From positions 1 to 64,000 of the forward strand of contig DATELY010000226.1 of the NCBI GenBank assembly GCA_035276085.1: DNA of 64,000 nucleotides, in the 5' to 3' direction. The stretch comes from DATELY01 sp035276085 (GTDB taxonomy: Bacteria > Pseudomonadota > Gammaproteobacteria > Steroidobacterales > Steroidobacteraceae). The position numbers and the translations under genes are program-made. Shown piece after piece: positions 33,935 through 42,751 of this stretch (within the stretch, counting starts at the first letter, position 1; each line of letters opens with the position of its first letter). The notes beneath the pieces were generated by a model that saw only the letters and a program-made list of their open reading frames with translations, did no database searches and was not told where the DNA came from.

Positions 33935-35488
33935 ATGCTAGCGACGCACCCCTGGTTCCACGCCGAGAACGATGCCTCCAAGCCGGCCATCCTCATGGCC
34001 GATACCGGCGAGCGCTGGACGTACGGCGAGTTGATGGCACGGAGCAATCGCGCGACGCGGCTACTCCGCTCGCTGGGGCTGAAGCCTGGCGACACGCTCT
34101 CCATCCTGATGGAGAACCGGCCCGAGTTCCTGATGCTGTGCTGGGCAGCGAAGAATGCCGGCTTCCACTATGTCGGCGTGAGCACGCATCTGACGGCGCA
34201 AGAGGCTGCATACATCGTCGATGACAGCGATTCGCGTGTGCTGATCGGTTCCGCGTCGACCCGTGATCTCATTGTCGGCATCGAGGCGCAACTTGGCGAG
34301 CGCTGCCAGTACTTCCTGGTGGATCCGCAAGACGATGAAATTCCCCACCTGGGGGCGCGGCTCGCTGAGTTCGCGGCGACCATTCCCGAAGCACCTCGTC
34401 GCGGCGCCTCGATGCTGTATTCGTCCGGCACGACGGGACGTCCGAAGGGTGTGAAAATTCCGCTCACCGATGACACACCGGACATCCCGCCACCGCGTCA
34501 TGCATCGCTCGCGAAACTGTTCGCGCTGTCGACTGACACCGTGTTTCTCGATCCGGGTCCGCTTTACCACGTCGCCCCCTTGCGCTTTGCGATGGCGGCT
34601 CAGCGCGAAGGCGGCACGGTCGTGTTGATGCGCAAGTTCGATCCGCTGTCGGTGCTCTCCGCCATCGAATCGGTGCGCGTCACGCATGCGCTGTTCGTGC
34701 CGACCATGTTCGTGCGCCTGTTGCGCCTCGATGCGAGCGAGCGTCAACGCTTTGCCGTAAAGAGTCTGCGCGCGGTGCTGCACGGGGCCGCTCCCTGCCC
34801 GATCGCCATCAAGGAACAGATGATCGCGTGGCTCGGGCCGATTCTTTACGAGATCTATGGCGGCACCGAAGGCAGCGGCACCACCCTCATCGACTCGGCG
34901 GATTGGCTCACTCACAAGGGCTCGGTCGGCAAACCCATGCCGGGCTGCGAAGTGCACGTCGTCGACGAGGCGGGAGCCGAGGCGCCGCCGATGGTGCCCG
35001 GTCGAATCTTCCTGCGCTCGCCGCGAACCTTCGAGTATCACAAAGACCCGGAAAAAACCGAGCGCGTGCGTCATCCGCGCGGCTGGACAACGCTTGGCGA
35101 CATGGGTTACGTCGATGCGGATGGCTTCCTCTATCTCACCGATCGCGAGTCCGACTTGATCATTTCGGGCGGTGTGAACATCTACCCGCGAGAAGCAGAG
35201 AACGTATTGCAGACGCATCCGCTCGTGGCCGATGTCGCCGTCATTGGCGTGCCGGATGCCGATTACGGCGAAGCGGTGAAAGCCATCGTGCAGCTCGAAC
35301 CCGATGCCATGCGCTCGGACCTACTCGCTCGCGAGTTGCTCGATTACTGCCGTGGACAGTTGAGTGCCCTGAAATGTCCACGGTCGATCGATTTCATCGA
35401 GCGATTACCGCGCCAGGAAAACGGCAAGCTCTACAAGCGTCTGCTGAAGGAGCGTTACTGGGCAGGACAGCGCACGCAGATCGCGTAG
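33935..35488 (+). CDS. AMP-dependent CoA ligase (class I adenylate-forming)
   Basis: A 517-residue acyl-CoA synthetase. Phosphate loop SMLYSSGTTGRPKGVKIPL, core motif LYEIYGGTEGSGTT, hinge FLYLTDRESDLIISGGVNIY and catalytic lysine in LPRQENGKLYKRLLK. Sequence between the phosphate loop and the core (DDTPDIPPPRHASLAKLFAL) resembles ligases of fatty and terpenoid acids. It lies 39 bases after the Rieske gene on the same strand. It is the second ligase of the window; the pair suggests two activation steps or two substrates. Substrate not determinable. Confidence 0.92.
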   Translation: MLATHPWFHAENDASKPAILMADTGERWTYGELMARSNRATRLLRSLGLKPGDTLSILMENRPEFLMLCWAAKNAGFHYVGVSTHLTAQEAAYIVDDSDSRVLIGSASTRDLIVGIEAQLGERCQYFLVDPQDDEIPHLGARLAEFAATIPEAPRRGASMLYSSGTTGRPKGVKIPLTDDTPDIPPPRHASLAKLFALSTDTVFLDPGPLYHVAPLRFAMAAQREGGTVVLMRKFDPLSVLSAIESVRVTHALFVPTMFVRLLRLDASERQRFAVKSLRAVLHGAAPCPIAIKEQMIAWLGPILYEIYGGTEGSGTTLIDSADWLTHKGSVGKPMPGCEVHVVDEAGAEAPPMVPGRIFLRSPRTFEYHKDPEKTERVRHPRGWTTLGDMGYVDADGFLYLTDRESDLIISGGVNIYPREAENVLQTHPLVADVAVIGVPDADYGEAVKAIVQLEPDAMRSDLLARELLDYCRGQLSALKCPRSIDFIERLPRQENGKLYKRLLKERYWAGQRTQIA

Positions 35489-35594
35489 ACCTCGCTCAGG
35501 ACAATCCAACCCTGCGCATGCCAAACTCACGGCCTGGCCACCATTGAATTCAGCGCCCCTCGGCGCCAGTTGGGATGTTCTCGAGGAGATTTCC

Positions 35595-36836
35595 ATGACC
35601 GCTGCCTACATCATCGACGCCTGCAGAACACCGCGCGGAATCGGCAAGTTCGGCAAGGGCGCGCTTTCGGGCATCCACCCGCAACAACTCGCGGCCACCG
35701 TGTTGCAAGCCCTCGCGCAGCGGACCGGAATCGATACGGCCGCGGTCGATGACATCCTCTGGGGCACGAGTGCACAGGTCGGCCCGCAAGGTGGCGACCT
35801 GGGCCGCATGGCCGCTCTCGATGCGGGCTATGACGTGCGCTCGAGTGGCGTCACGCTCGATCGCTTCTGCGGTTCGGGTTTGACGGCCGTGAATCTCGCG
35901 TCGGCTTCCATCATGTCGGGCATGGAAGACCTCGTCGTCGCGGGCGGCACCGAGATGATGTCGATGCCGAATCGTCGCGGCGGTGAGAGCGGTCCGATGA
36001 TGCTGGACCAGGGCAACCTGCGCCTGCGCGAGCGGCATCCGCAACCGGCTCAGGGTATTTGCGCCGATGCGATCGCAACGTTGGAAGGCATCACGCGCGC
36101 CGATGTCGATGCGCTGGCATTCTCCAGCCAGCAGCGCGCGGCGAACGCCATCGAGAAAGGCTATTTCAAGAAGAGCCTGATTCCGGTTTACAGAGAGGAT
36201 GGCACGCTGGCGTTGGATCGTGAGGAGTTCCCACGCCCGCAGACGACGCTGGAAGGTCTGGCCGGGCTCAAGCCGTCGTTCGAGGCGATCGCGGACCTGA
36301 AGCTCGATGAGGCCGGCACGACGTTCCGCGGTTTGCTCTTGAAGCGCTATCCGGACCTCGAGCTCAACTTCGTCCATCACGCCGGCAACTCTTCGGGTGT
36401 CGTCGACGGCGCAGCGGCCGTGCTGCTCGCGTCCGAGAAATACGCCAAGGCACACGGACTCAAGCCGCGCGCTCGTATCGTTGCGATGGCCAACATGGGC
36501 GACTCACCCACGCTCATGTTGAACGCGCCCGTGCCAGCGGCCCGCAAGGTGCTGGCGAAGGCGGGCTTGACGCTCGCTGACATCGATCTGTTCGAAGTGA
36601 ATGAAGCGTTCGCAGTGGTGCCCGAGAAGTTCATCCGCGATTTGAAGCTGCCACGCGAGAAGGTGAACGTGAACGGCGGCGCCATCGCGTTGGGACATCC
36701 GATCGGCGCGACCGGCGCGATCCTCGTCGGCACGTTGCTGGATGAGCTCGAGCGTCGCGATCTCAAGCGTGGGCTGGTCACGATGTGTGCCGGCGGCGGC
36801 ATGGCGCCTGCGATCATCATCGAGCGCGTGGTCTGA
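35595..36836 (+). CDS. Acetyl-CoA C-acyltransferase (thiolase)
   Basis: A 413-residue thiolase cleaving 3-oxoacyl-CoA with CoA. The nucleophilic Cys is in LDRFCGSGLTAVNLAS; the other active-site motifs are NEAFAVVPEKF, GGAIALGHPIGATGA and MCAGGGMAPA. ATG 35595 follows a GGAG and begins the homologous part (MTAAYIIDACRTPRGIGKFG); an upstream in-frame ATG at 35544 is not needed. It closes the P450 operon. Thiolytic cleavage would release acetyl-CoA or propionyl-CoA; propionyl-CoA could feed the methylcitrate enzymes encoded 1.2 kb downstream. Confidence 0.93.
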   Translation: MTAAYIIDACRTPRGIGKFGKGALSGIHPQQLAATVLQALAQRTGIDTAAVDDILWGTSAQVGPQGGDLGRMAALDAGYDVRSSGVTLDRFCGSGLTAVNLASASIMSGMEDLVVAGGTEMMSMPNRRGGESGPMMLDQGNLRLRERHPQPAQGICADAIATLEGITRADVDALAFSSQQRAANAIEKGYFKKSLIPVYREDGTLALDREEFPRPQTTLEGLAGLKPSFEAIADLKLDEAGTTFRGLLLKRYPDLELNFVHHAGNSSGVVDGAAAVLLASEKYAKAHGLKPRARIVAMANMGDSPTLMLNAPVPAARKVLAKAGLTLADIDLFEVNEAFAVVPEKFIRDLKLPREKVNVNGGAIALGHPIGATGAILVGTLLDELERRDLKRGLVTMCAGGGMAPAIIIERVV

Positions 36837-36842
36837 AAAGAA

Positions 36843-36870
36843 GCGGTTGGCGGTTGGCGGTTAGCGGTTG
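36843..36870 (+). repeat. Four tandem heptamers GCGGTTG
   Basis: Units GCGGTTG, GCGGTTG, GCGGTTA, GCGGTTG directly after the thiolase stop. A short simple repeat, likely prone to slippage; no function suggested. Confidence 0.8.
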
Positions 36871-36996
36871 GTCAGAGGCGCTACCGCGCTTTTATCTTTT
36901 CGGGGTCGTGCGTAGCGCGATGGAAAACTCGCTGGTGAACTGTTAACGATTGCGTCGACAGCCATTCGTGCGTCCCTTCCCTTGCGAAGCGGGGGA

Positions 36997-37067
36997 AGGA
37001 CAGGATGGGGGCGGTTTCAATCGGCATCAGTAGCCCGCCGCGGCCCCCACCCCAACCCTCCCCCGCT
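36997..37067 (+). repeat. Inverted-repeat family, copy A
   Basis: About 70 bases, containing ATCGGCATCAGTAGCCCGCC and CCCCCACCCCAACCCTCCCC. It is present in reverse orientation, with few differences, at 41983-42052 (copy B). A partial copy of its C-rich end lies at 40647-40690. The flank with CGAAGCGGGGG and GCTAGCGCAAGG can pair, so it also forms a stem. The two full copies bracket the DUF6491-acnD-prpF segment. Confidence 0.75.
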
Positions 37068-37212
37068 AGCGCAAGGGAGGGAGCAGAAACGTAGTCTGGT
37101 TTCAGCTGTGACCGCCACCAACTAAAGACTCGTTGCTCCCTGTCGGCGGAACCTCTGCGTTCCCCCGCAGTCTTCGGACATGAGAGTCGCAGCACCATGT
37201 AAGGAGACTGCC

Positions 37213-37671
37213 ATGAATCTCGCACGACCGTTGTTAGTCACCTGTTTTCTCCTATCGGCGCCGACCTGGGCTGCCGATGCCAAGCAAGCGCAGCAGGCCA
37301 AGACGGATGAGAATGCCTGTACCTGGTTCAACACCATCGATGACTGGCGCCGCCTGGACGACCGCAACCTGATCGTATGGGCTTCGCCACGCGAGGCTTA
37401 TCACGTCGAGCTGAGCATGCCACTCGTGGATCTCAACACCGCCGATTCCATCGGCTTCATCGATCACAACCGCGATGGGCGGTTGTGCGGCTTCGGTATG
37501 GATGAGATCGTCGTTCCGCATTCGCCAGTGTTCAACACAGCCACCATTGCGGCGATGACGCGCCTGGACGATGCCGGCCTGCAAGCGCTGGCGCAGCAGT
37601 ACAACATCAAGTTGCGCCATGCGGAGAAGAAGGCCGGGGATGCAACGAGCAAGACAGAAGACAAGGGTTGA
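37213..37671 (+). CDS. DUF6491-type secreted protein
   Basis: A 152-residue protein with a signal peptide (LARPLLVTCFLLSAPTWAAD). The mature part has the pattern of DUF6491: Cys in ENACTWFNTIDDWRRLDDRN, then NLIVWASPREAYHVELSM and GFIDHNRDGRLCGFGMDEIV, with two cysteines that could form a disulfide. The family is common in gammaproteobacteria, and its role is unknown. ATG 37213 has a GGAG upstream; the 37180 start would disrupt the signal peptide. It is followed by hairpins at 37687 and 37792. Confidence 0.75.
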   Translation: MNLARPLLVTCFLLSAPTWAADAKQAQQAKTDENACTWFNTIDDWRRLDDRNLIVWASPREAYHVELSMPLVDLNTADSIGFIDHNRDGRLCGFGMDEIVVPHSPVFNTATIAAMTRLDDAGLQALAQQYNIKLRHAEKKAGDATSKTEDKG

Positions 37672-38032
37672 GTGAGCGCGCTCAGTCGCTCTGCCCGGCA
37701 GAGCGACCGAGGCACATCGCCACCCCACCCTGGCGCGCCACTTCCTCCGGTCGTCCCGCATGTAGCGCTACTTCCACATGAACCCCACTGCGCTGCGGGC
37801 AGTTCCCGCAGCAAGCGTGGCTGAAGCGAGTTACGCGTTGCCGCGACACGGGCGCCACCGTGCTGCGGACCGGGTTGTTCCATCGCCTCGAGATGTGAAC
37901 ATGCGCACGCGCACCCCGGTGTCTGCGTCCCATTCGACGGCCGTTTGACGCTAGAATTGCGGCCCGCGCCCGACAGCCCGGGCCACGAATTCCCTGTTAC
38001 TTCTGCTGCAAAGCCTGAGCCGATCGCCTGCC
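37672..38032. other. Intergenic region before acnD with hairpins and a 23-base repeat
   Basis: 361 bases without a supported gene. It contains the perfect hairpin CGCTCTGC-CCG-GCAGAGCG (37687-37705, likely terminator of the preceding gene), GCTGCGGG-CAGTT-CCCGCAGC (37792-37812), and CTGGCGCGCCACTTCCTCCG GTC (37730-37752), repeated exactly at 42051-42073. The acnD promoter must lie near the 3' part. Confidence 0.6.
37687..37705 (+). terminator. Hairpin after DUF6491 gene
   Basis: Perfect 8-bp stem with a 3-base loop, 15 bases after the stop codon; no strong T-tract follows. Confidence 0.45.
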
Positions 38033-40642
38033 ATGAACACCGCCTATCGCAAATCCCTGCCCGGTACCCAGTTGGACTATTTCGATGTCCGCGCCGCTGT
38101 CGATGTCATCAAGCCCGGTGCTTACGATGGCCTGCCCTACACCTCGCGCGTGCATGCCGAGAATCTGGTGCGCCGTGCCGAACCGGCGAAGCTGACTGCG
38201 TATTTGAGCCAGCTCATCGAGCGCAAGCGCGATCTCGACTTCCCTTGGTTCCCAGCGCGCGTGGTGTGCCACGACATCCTGGGACAAACCGCGCTGGTGG
38301 ATCTCGCGGGACTCCGCGATGCAATTGCCGCAAAGGGCGGCGATCCAGCCAAAGTGAACCCCGTCGTGCCGGTGCAGCTCATCGTCGACCACTCGCTCGC
38401 GGTGGAACATGGCGGCTTCGACAAGGATGCGTTCGCGAAGAACCGCGCGGTCGAGGATCGACGCAACGAAGATCGCTTCCACTTCATCGAATGGACCAAG
38501 ACGGCATTCAAGAATGTCGATGTGATTCCGCCGGGCAACGGGATCATGCATCAGATCAATCTCGAGCGGATGTCGCCGGTCATCCATGCGCAAGACGGCG
38601 TTGCATTCCCCGATACGCTGGTCGGAACCGACAGCCACACCCCGCACGTCGATGCGCTCGGCGTGATTGCCATCGGCGTCGGCGGACTCGAAGCCGAGAA
38701 CGTCATGCTGGGCCGCGCTTCGTGGATGCGACTGCCGGATATCGTCGGTGTGGAACTGTCCGGCAAGCCCAATCCCGGCATCACGGCCACCGACGTCGTG
38801 CTCGCGCTGACTGAATTCCTGCGCAAGGAGAAAGTCGTCGGCGCTTACCTGGAGTTCTACGGCGAAGGCGCCTCCGCCCTCACGCTGGGCGACCGCGCCA
38901 CCATCTCGAACATGGCGCCTGAGTACGGTGCCACTGCAGCAATGTTCTTCATCGATGAGAACACGCTGAGCTATCTGCGGCTCACCGGCCGTGACGAAGA
39001 GGTCGTGAAGCGCGTGGAGATCTACGCAAAGCACACGGGCCTGTGGGCGGATGGTATGAAGACCGCTCAGTACGAGCGCGTGCTGAAGTTCGATCTCTCC
39101 AGCGTCGTACGCAACATGGCCGGCCCGTCCAATCCACACAAGCGTCTGCCGACCAGCGCGCTTGCCGAGCGTGGTATCGCGGCCAAATGGGAGGAAGTCC
39201 CGGGTCAGATGCCCGATGGCGCGGTCATCATCGCGGCCATTACCTCGTGCACCAACACCAGTAATCCACGCAACGTGATCGCTGCGGGATTGCTTGCCCG
39301 CAATGCCAATGCAAAGGGGCTGACCCGCAAGCCGTGGGTGAAGAGCTCGCTCGCCCCGGGATCGAAGGCTGTCCAGCTGTATCTGGAGGAGGCGAAGCTC
39401 CTGCCGGAACTGGAACAGCTGGGCTTCGGCATCGTCGCGTTCGCCTGCACGACGTGCAACGGCATGAGCGGCGCGCTCGATCCGAAGATCCAGCAGGAAA
39501 TCATCGATCGCGATCTGTATGCGACCGCCGTGCTTTCCGGCAACCGCAACTTCGACGGTCGCATTCATCCGTATGCGAAGCAGGCATTCCTCGCCTCGCC
39601 GCCGCTGGTCATCGCGTATGCGATCGCAGGCACCATCCGTTTCGACATCGAGAAAGATACACTGGGCATCGACAAGGATGGCAAGCCGATCACGCTCAAA
39701 GATATCTGGCCGGCAGATGCAGAGATCGACGCAATCATCGCCAAGAGCGTGAAGCCCGAGCATTTCCGCACAGTGTACGAGCCGATGTTCACCTTCAAGG
39801 CGAGCAATGAAAAGGTCAGCCCGCTGTACGACTGGCGCCCGCAGAGCACGTATATCCGTCGGCCTCCGTACTGGGACAAGGAAGGTCAAGGTGCGTTGGC
39901 TGCCCGCGAGCGAACGCTGAAAAGCATGCGTCCGCTGGCCGTGCTGGGAGACAACATCACGACGGATCACCTGTCGCCATCGAACGCGATTCTTGCGGAC
40001 AGCGCTGCCGGTGAGTACCTGAAGAAGATGGGCCTGCCCGAAGAGGACTACAACTCTTACGCCACCCACCGCGGCGATCACTTGACGGCACAGCGCGCCA
40101 CCTTCGCCAATCCGACACTCATGAATGAAATGGCGATAGTCGATGGCAAGGTGAAGAAAGGATCGCTCGCGCGCATCGAACCCGAAGGCCGTGTCGTGCG
40201 CATGTGGGAAGCGATCGAAACCTACATGGACCGTCAGCAGCCGTTGATCATCATCGCCGGCGCGGATTACGGGCAAGGGTCCTCACGTGACTGGGCGGCG
40301 AAGGGCGTGCGTCTCGCCGGTGTGGAAGCGATCGTTGCCGAAGGCTTCGAGCGCATTCATCGCACCAACCTCATCGGCATGGGCGTGCTGCCGCTCGAGT
40401 TCAAGGCGGGCCAGAGCCGCACGACGTTCGGCATCGATGGCACTGAAACTTACGACGTCGTCGGCAAGCTCACACCGCGAGCGACGCTGACGCTGGTCAT
40501 CCACCGGAACAGTGGAGAGAAGATGGAAGTGCCCGTGACTTGCCGGCTCGACACGGCAGAAGAAGTGTCGATCTACGAGGCCGGCGGTGTGCTGCAGCGG
40601 TTTGCACAGGATTTCCTCGAGTCGTCGACCAAGGCGGCTTGA
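38033..40642 (+). CDS. acnD: Fe/S-dependent 2-methylisocitrate dehydratase AcnD
   Basis: An 869-residue aconitase-family enzyme of the AcnD type, which with PrpF dehydrates 2-methylcitrate in the methylcitrate cycle of propionate breakdown. [4Fe-4S] ligand regions: ITSCTNTSNPRNVIAAGLL and FACTTCNGMSGALD. Other family segments: PGNGIMHQINLERMSPVI, GTDSHTPHVDALGVIAIGVG and LGDNITTDHLSPSNAIL. The short N-terminus (LPGTQLDYFDVRAAV) distinguishes AcnD from AcnA. It is followed by prpF 101 bases later. No prpB (lyase) or prpC (synthase) is in the window, so the rest of the cycle is elsewhere. Confidence 0.95.
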   Translation: MNTAYRKSLPGTQLDYFDVRAAVDVIKPGAYDGLPYTSRVHAENLVRRAEPAKLTAYLSQLIERKRDLDFPWFPARVVCHDILGQTALVDLAGLRDAIAAKGGDPAKVNPVVPVQLIVDHSLAVEHGGFDKDAFAKNRAVEDRRNEDRFHFIEWTKTAFKNVDVIPPGNGIMHQINLERMSPVIHAQDGVAFPDTLVGTDSHTPHVDALGVIAIGVGGLEAENVMLGRASWMRLPDIVGVELSGKPNPGITATDVVLALTEFLRKEKVVGAYLEFYGEGASALTLGDRATISNMAPEYGATAAMFFIDENTLSYLRLTGRDEEVVKRVEIYAKHTGLWADGMKTAQYERVLKFDLSSVVRNMAGPSNPHKRLPTSALAERGIAAKWEEVPGQMPDGAVIIAAITSCTNTSNPRNVIAAGLLARNANAKGLTRKPWVKSSLAPGSKAVQLYLEEAKLLPELEQLGFGIVAFACTTCNGMSGALDPKIQQEIIDRDLYATAVLSGNRNFDGRIHPYAKQAFLASPPLVIAYAIAGTIRFDIEKDTLGIDKDGKPITLKDIWPADAEIDAIIAKSVKPEHFRTVYEPMFTFKASNEKVSPLYDWRPQSTYIRRPPYWDKEGQGALAARERTLKSMRPLAVLGDNITTDHLSPSNAILADSAAGEYLKKMGLPEEDYNSYATHRGDHLTAQRATFANPTLMNEMAIVDGKVKKGSLARIEPEGRVVRMWEAIETYMDRQQPLIIIAGADYGQGSSRDWAAKGVRLAGVEAIVAEGFERIHRTNLIGMGVLPLEFKAGQSRTTFGIDGTETYDVVGKLTPRATLTLVIHRNSGEKMEVPVTCRLDTAEEVSIYEAGGVLQRFAQDFLESSTKAA

Positions 40643-40646
40643 CGGT

Positions 40647-40690
40647 GTGCCCCCACCCCAACCCTCCCCCGCGTTGCAGGGGAGGGAGAA
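40647..40690. repeat. Partial copy of the inverted-repeat family between acnD and prpF
   Basis: CCCCCACCCCAACCCTCCCC followed by GCGTTGCAGGGGAGGGAG forms a stem and matches the C-rich end of copies A and B. It lies in the 101-base acnD-prpF gap and could influence read-through or mRNA stability. Confidence 0.6.
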
Positions 40691-40743
40691 ATACGGGTTA
40701 GCTCCTACGCCTGACGTCGCCGGAAGCGAGCGAGATCGAAGTA

Positions 40744-41934
40744 ATGGCTCATGTAGCACAGATCAAAATCCCCGCCACGTACATGCGCGGCGGCACCAGC
40801 AAAGGTGTGTTCTTTCGGTTGCAGGATTTGCCGGAAAAGGCGCAGCAGCCCGGTGCGGCACGCGACGCGCTGTTATTGCGCGTGATCGGCAGCCCGGATC
40901 CCTACGGCAAGCAGATCGACGGCATGGGCGGAGCGACGTCCAGCACCAGCAAGACCGTCATTCTCTCGAAGAGCAGTAAACCCGATCACGATGTCGATTA
41001 CCTGTTCGGCCAGGTCTCGATCGATAAGGCTTTCGTCGACTGGAGCGGCAACTGCGGCAACCTCTCCGCGGCCGTGGGACCGTTTGCGATCGGCAATGGC
41101 TTGATCGATCCGAATCGCGTACCGAAGAACGGCGTCGCCACGGTGCGGATCTGGCAGGTCAACATCGGCAAGACGATCATCGCGCACGTGCCGATCACGC
41201 ATGGCGCCGTGCAAGAGACGGGTGACTTCGAGCTCGACGGCGTCACGTTCCCCGCCGCCGAAGTGCAACTCCAATTCATGGATCCCGCCGCGGAAGAAGA
41301 AGGCGCCGGCGGTTCGATGTTTCCCACCGGCAACCTCGTCGATGACCTCGACGTGCCGGGTGTGGGCACGCTCAAGGCGACGATGATCAACGCCGGCATT
41401 CCTACGATCTTCGTGAACGCCGATGCGATCGGCTACAAGGGCACGGAATTGCAGGACGCCATCAATGGCGACGTGAAAGCGCTGACGATGTTCGAAACCA
41501 TTCGCGCGTATGGCGCGGTGCGCATGGGTCTGATCGAGCACATCGAAGAAGCCGCGAAACGGCAGCATACGCCGAAGATCGCATTCGTGGCCCCGCCCAC
41601 TGAGTACGTCTCGTCGAGCGGCAAGAAAGTGCAGAGCGCCGACGTGGATCTGCTCGTGCGTGCGCTCTCCATGGGCAAGTTGCACCACGCGATGATGGGC
41701 ACGGCTGCTGTTGCGATCGGCACTGCAGCGGCGATTCCCGGTACATTGGTGAGTCTCGCCGCTGGCGGCCGCGCGCATGAAGCCGTTCGCTTCGGTCATC
41801 CCTCCGGCACATTGCGCGTCGGCGCAGAAGCGAAGCAAAGCGACGGCGAGTGGGTGGTCACGAAAGCCATCATGAGCCGCAGCGCACGCGTGCTCATGGA
41901 AGGCTGCGTGCGCGTGCCGGAAGATTCGTTTTAA
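40744..41934 (+). CDS. prpF: 2-methylaconitate cis-trans isomerase PrpF
   Basis: A 396-residue PrpF-family isomerase with the diaminopimelate-epimerase-like fold, partner of AcnD. Active-site and family motifs: TYMRGGTSKGVFFRLQDLP, DGMGGATSSTSKTVILSK, VDWSGNCGNLSAAVGPFAI and HPSGTLRVGAEAK. In known pathways it converts the 2-methylaconitate isomer made by AcnD so that aconitase can finish the conversion. It directly follows acnD. Start ATG 40744 begins the homologous part. The gene is complete. Confidence 0.95.
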   Translation: MAHVAQIKIPATYMRGGTSKGVFFRLQDLPEKAQQPGAARDALLLRVIGSPDPYGKQIDGMGGATSSTSKTVILSKSSKPDHDVDYLFGQVSIDKAFVDWSGNCGNLSAAVGPFAIGNGLIDPNRVPKNGVATVRIWQVNIGKTIIAHVPITHGAVQETGDFELDGVTFPAAEVQLQFMDPAAEEEGAGGSMFPTGNLVDDLDVPGVGTLKATMINAGIPTIFVNADAIGYKGTELQDAINGDVKALTMFETIRAYGAVRMGLIEHIEEAAKRQHTPKIAFVAPPTEYVSSSGKKVQSADVDLLVRALSMGKLHHAMMGTAAVAIGTAAAIPGTLVSLAAGGRAHEAVRFGHPSGTLRVGAEAKQSDGEWVVTKAIMSRSARVLMEGCVRVPEDSF

Positions 41935-42300
41935 GTTTTGATAAGCGAAAGCCCTCTGCCACTTCCGTCCCCTCCCCTGCGCAGCGGGGGAGGATTAGGG
42001 TGGGGGCGCGGCGGATTGCTGATGCCGATTGAAACAGCCCCCATCCTGTCCTGGCGCGCCACTTCCTCCGGTCCTTCTGACGTGCAGGGATGCACAAATG
42101 GCGCGGGGCGCATGGATGCGCAGGAGCGGCCCCCGCTGCGCAAGGGAAGGGACGTCCACCCACCGACAGCGCGATAACTCCCGCCGCCAGGACCGGCCGT
42201 GGTCAGTGCATCCCTTGCGCACTGTTCCGCATAGCGGACACGGAGCCCGACACCGAGGATGTCCAGCTGTGACGGGCCCCATCGTCGCACGGAGAGCATC
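41935..42300. repeat. Intergenic region with inverted-repeat copy B and 23-base repeat
   Basis: 366 bases without a supported gene. Copy B (41983-42052, opposite orientation to copy A) is followed by CTGGCGCGCCACTTCCTCCG GTC (42051-42073), identical to 37730-37752. Small frames over this stretch change with the repeats and are not treated as genes. The promoter of the CBS gene lies in the 3' part. Confidence 0.65.
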
Positions 42301-42744
42301 ATGAACGTCGGAACATACTGCCGACATCACGTCGTAACCATCGCTCCCTCAGCCGATCTTGCCGAAGCAGCGGCGTGCATGCGCATGAATCACGTGGGAC
42401 TGCTCGTCGTGGTGAATCCCGGTGAGAGACGGCCGCTGGGGGTGCTGACCGACCGGGACATCGTCGTTGAAGTCGTCGCCGCGGATCTTCCGCCGCGCAT
42501 GATTACCGTGCGCGATGCGATGACGCCGAACCCGGTGGTCGCGCGTGAAACGGAGTTGCTGAGCGTCGTCTGCGAACGCATGCGCAGCATGGGTGTGCGC
42601 CGCGTTCCGGTGGTCGACGATGTGGGCAACCTCGTCGGTATCGTCGCCAGCGACGACGTGCTCGATGTGTCCGCCGCGATGCTGTTCAACCTGTCATCGG
42701 CGGCGCACAAAGAGCAATCGCGGGAGCGCTGCAACCGAGGGTAG
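42301..42744 (+). CDS. CBS-pair domain protein
   Basis: A 147-residue protein made almost wholly of two CBS domains (about residues 8-60 and 74-128), which bind adenine nucleotides and act as energy sensors. Signatures: LAEAAACMRMNHVGLLVVVN, GVLTDRDIVVEVVA, RDAMTPNPVVARETELLS and VVDDVGNLVGIVASDDVL. ATG 42301 is the best start; the frame's earlier codons fall in the spacer. It is convergent with the hybrid histidine kinase, whose stop is 7 bases away. It probably regulates a partner, but none is identified. Confidence 0.88.
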   Translation: MNVGTYCRHHVVTIAPSADLAEAAACMRMNHVGLLVVVNPGERRPLGVLTDRDIVVEVVAADLPPRMITVRDAMTPNPVVARETELLSVVCERMRSMGVRRVPVVDDVGNLVGIVASDDVLDVSAAMLFNLSSAAHKEQSRERCNRG

Positions 42745-42751
42745 GAAGCCA

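Larger units (their letters stand above)
36837..37212. other. Repeat-rich intergenic region after thiolase
   Basis: 376 bases without a supported gene. It holds the heptamer tandem repeat, copy A of the inverted repeat family and the promoter of the DUF6491 gene. Confidence 0.6.

Noticed and set aside
36843..36870. CRISPR or VNTR array
   Set aside because: Only four 7-base units without spacers; a simple tandem repeat.
37997..40276. 759-codon minus-strand frame over acnD
   Set aside because: Antisense shadow of a clearly recognised enzyme gene; composition is non-protein-like.
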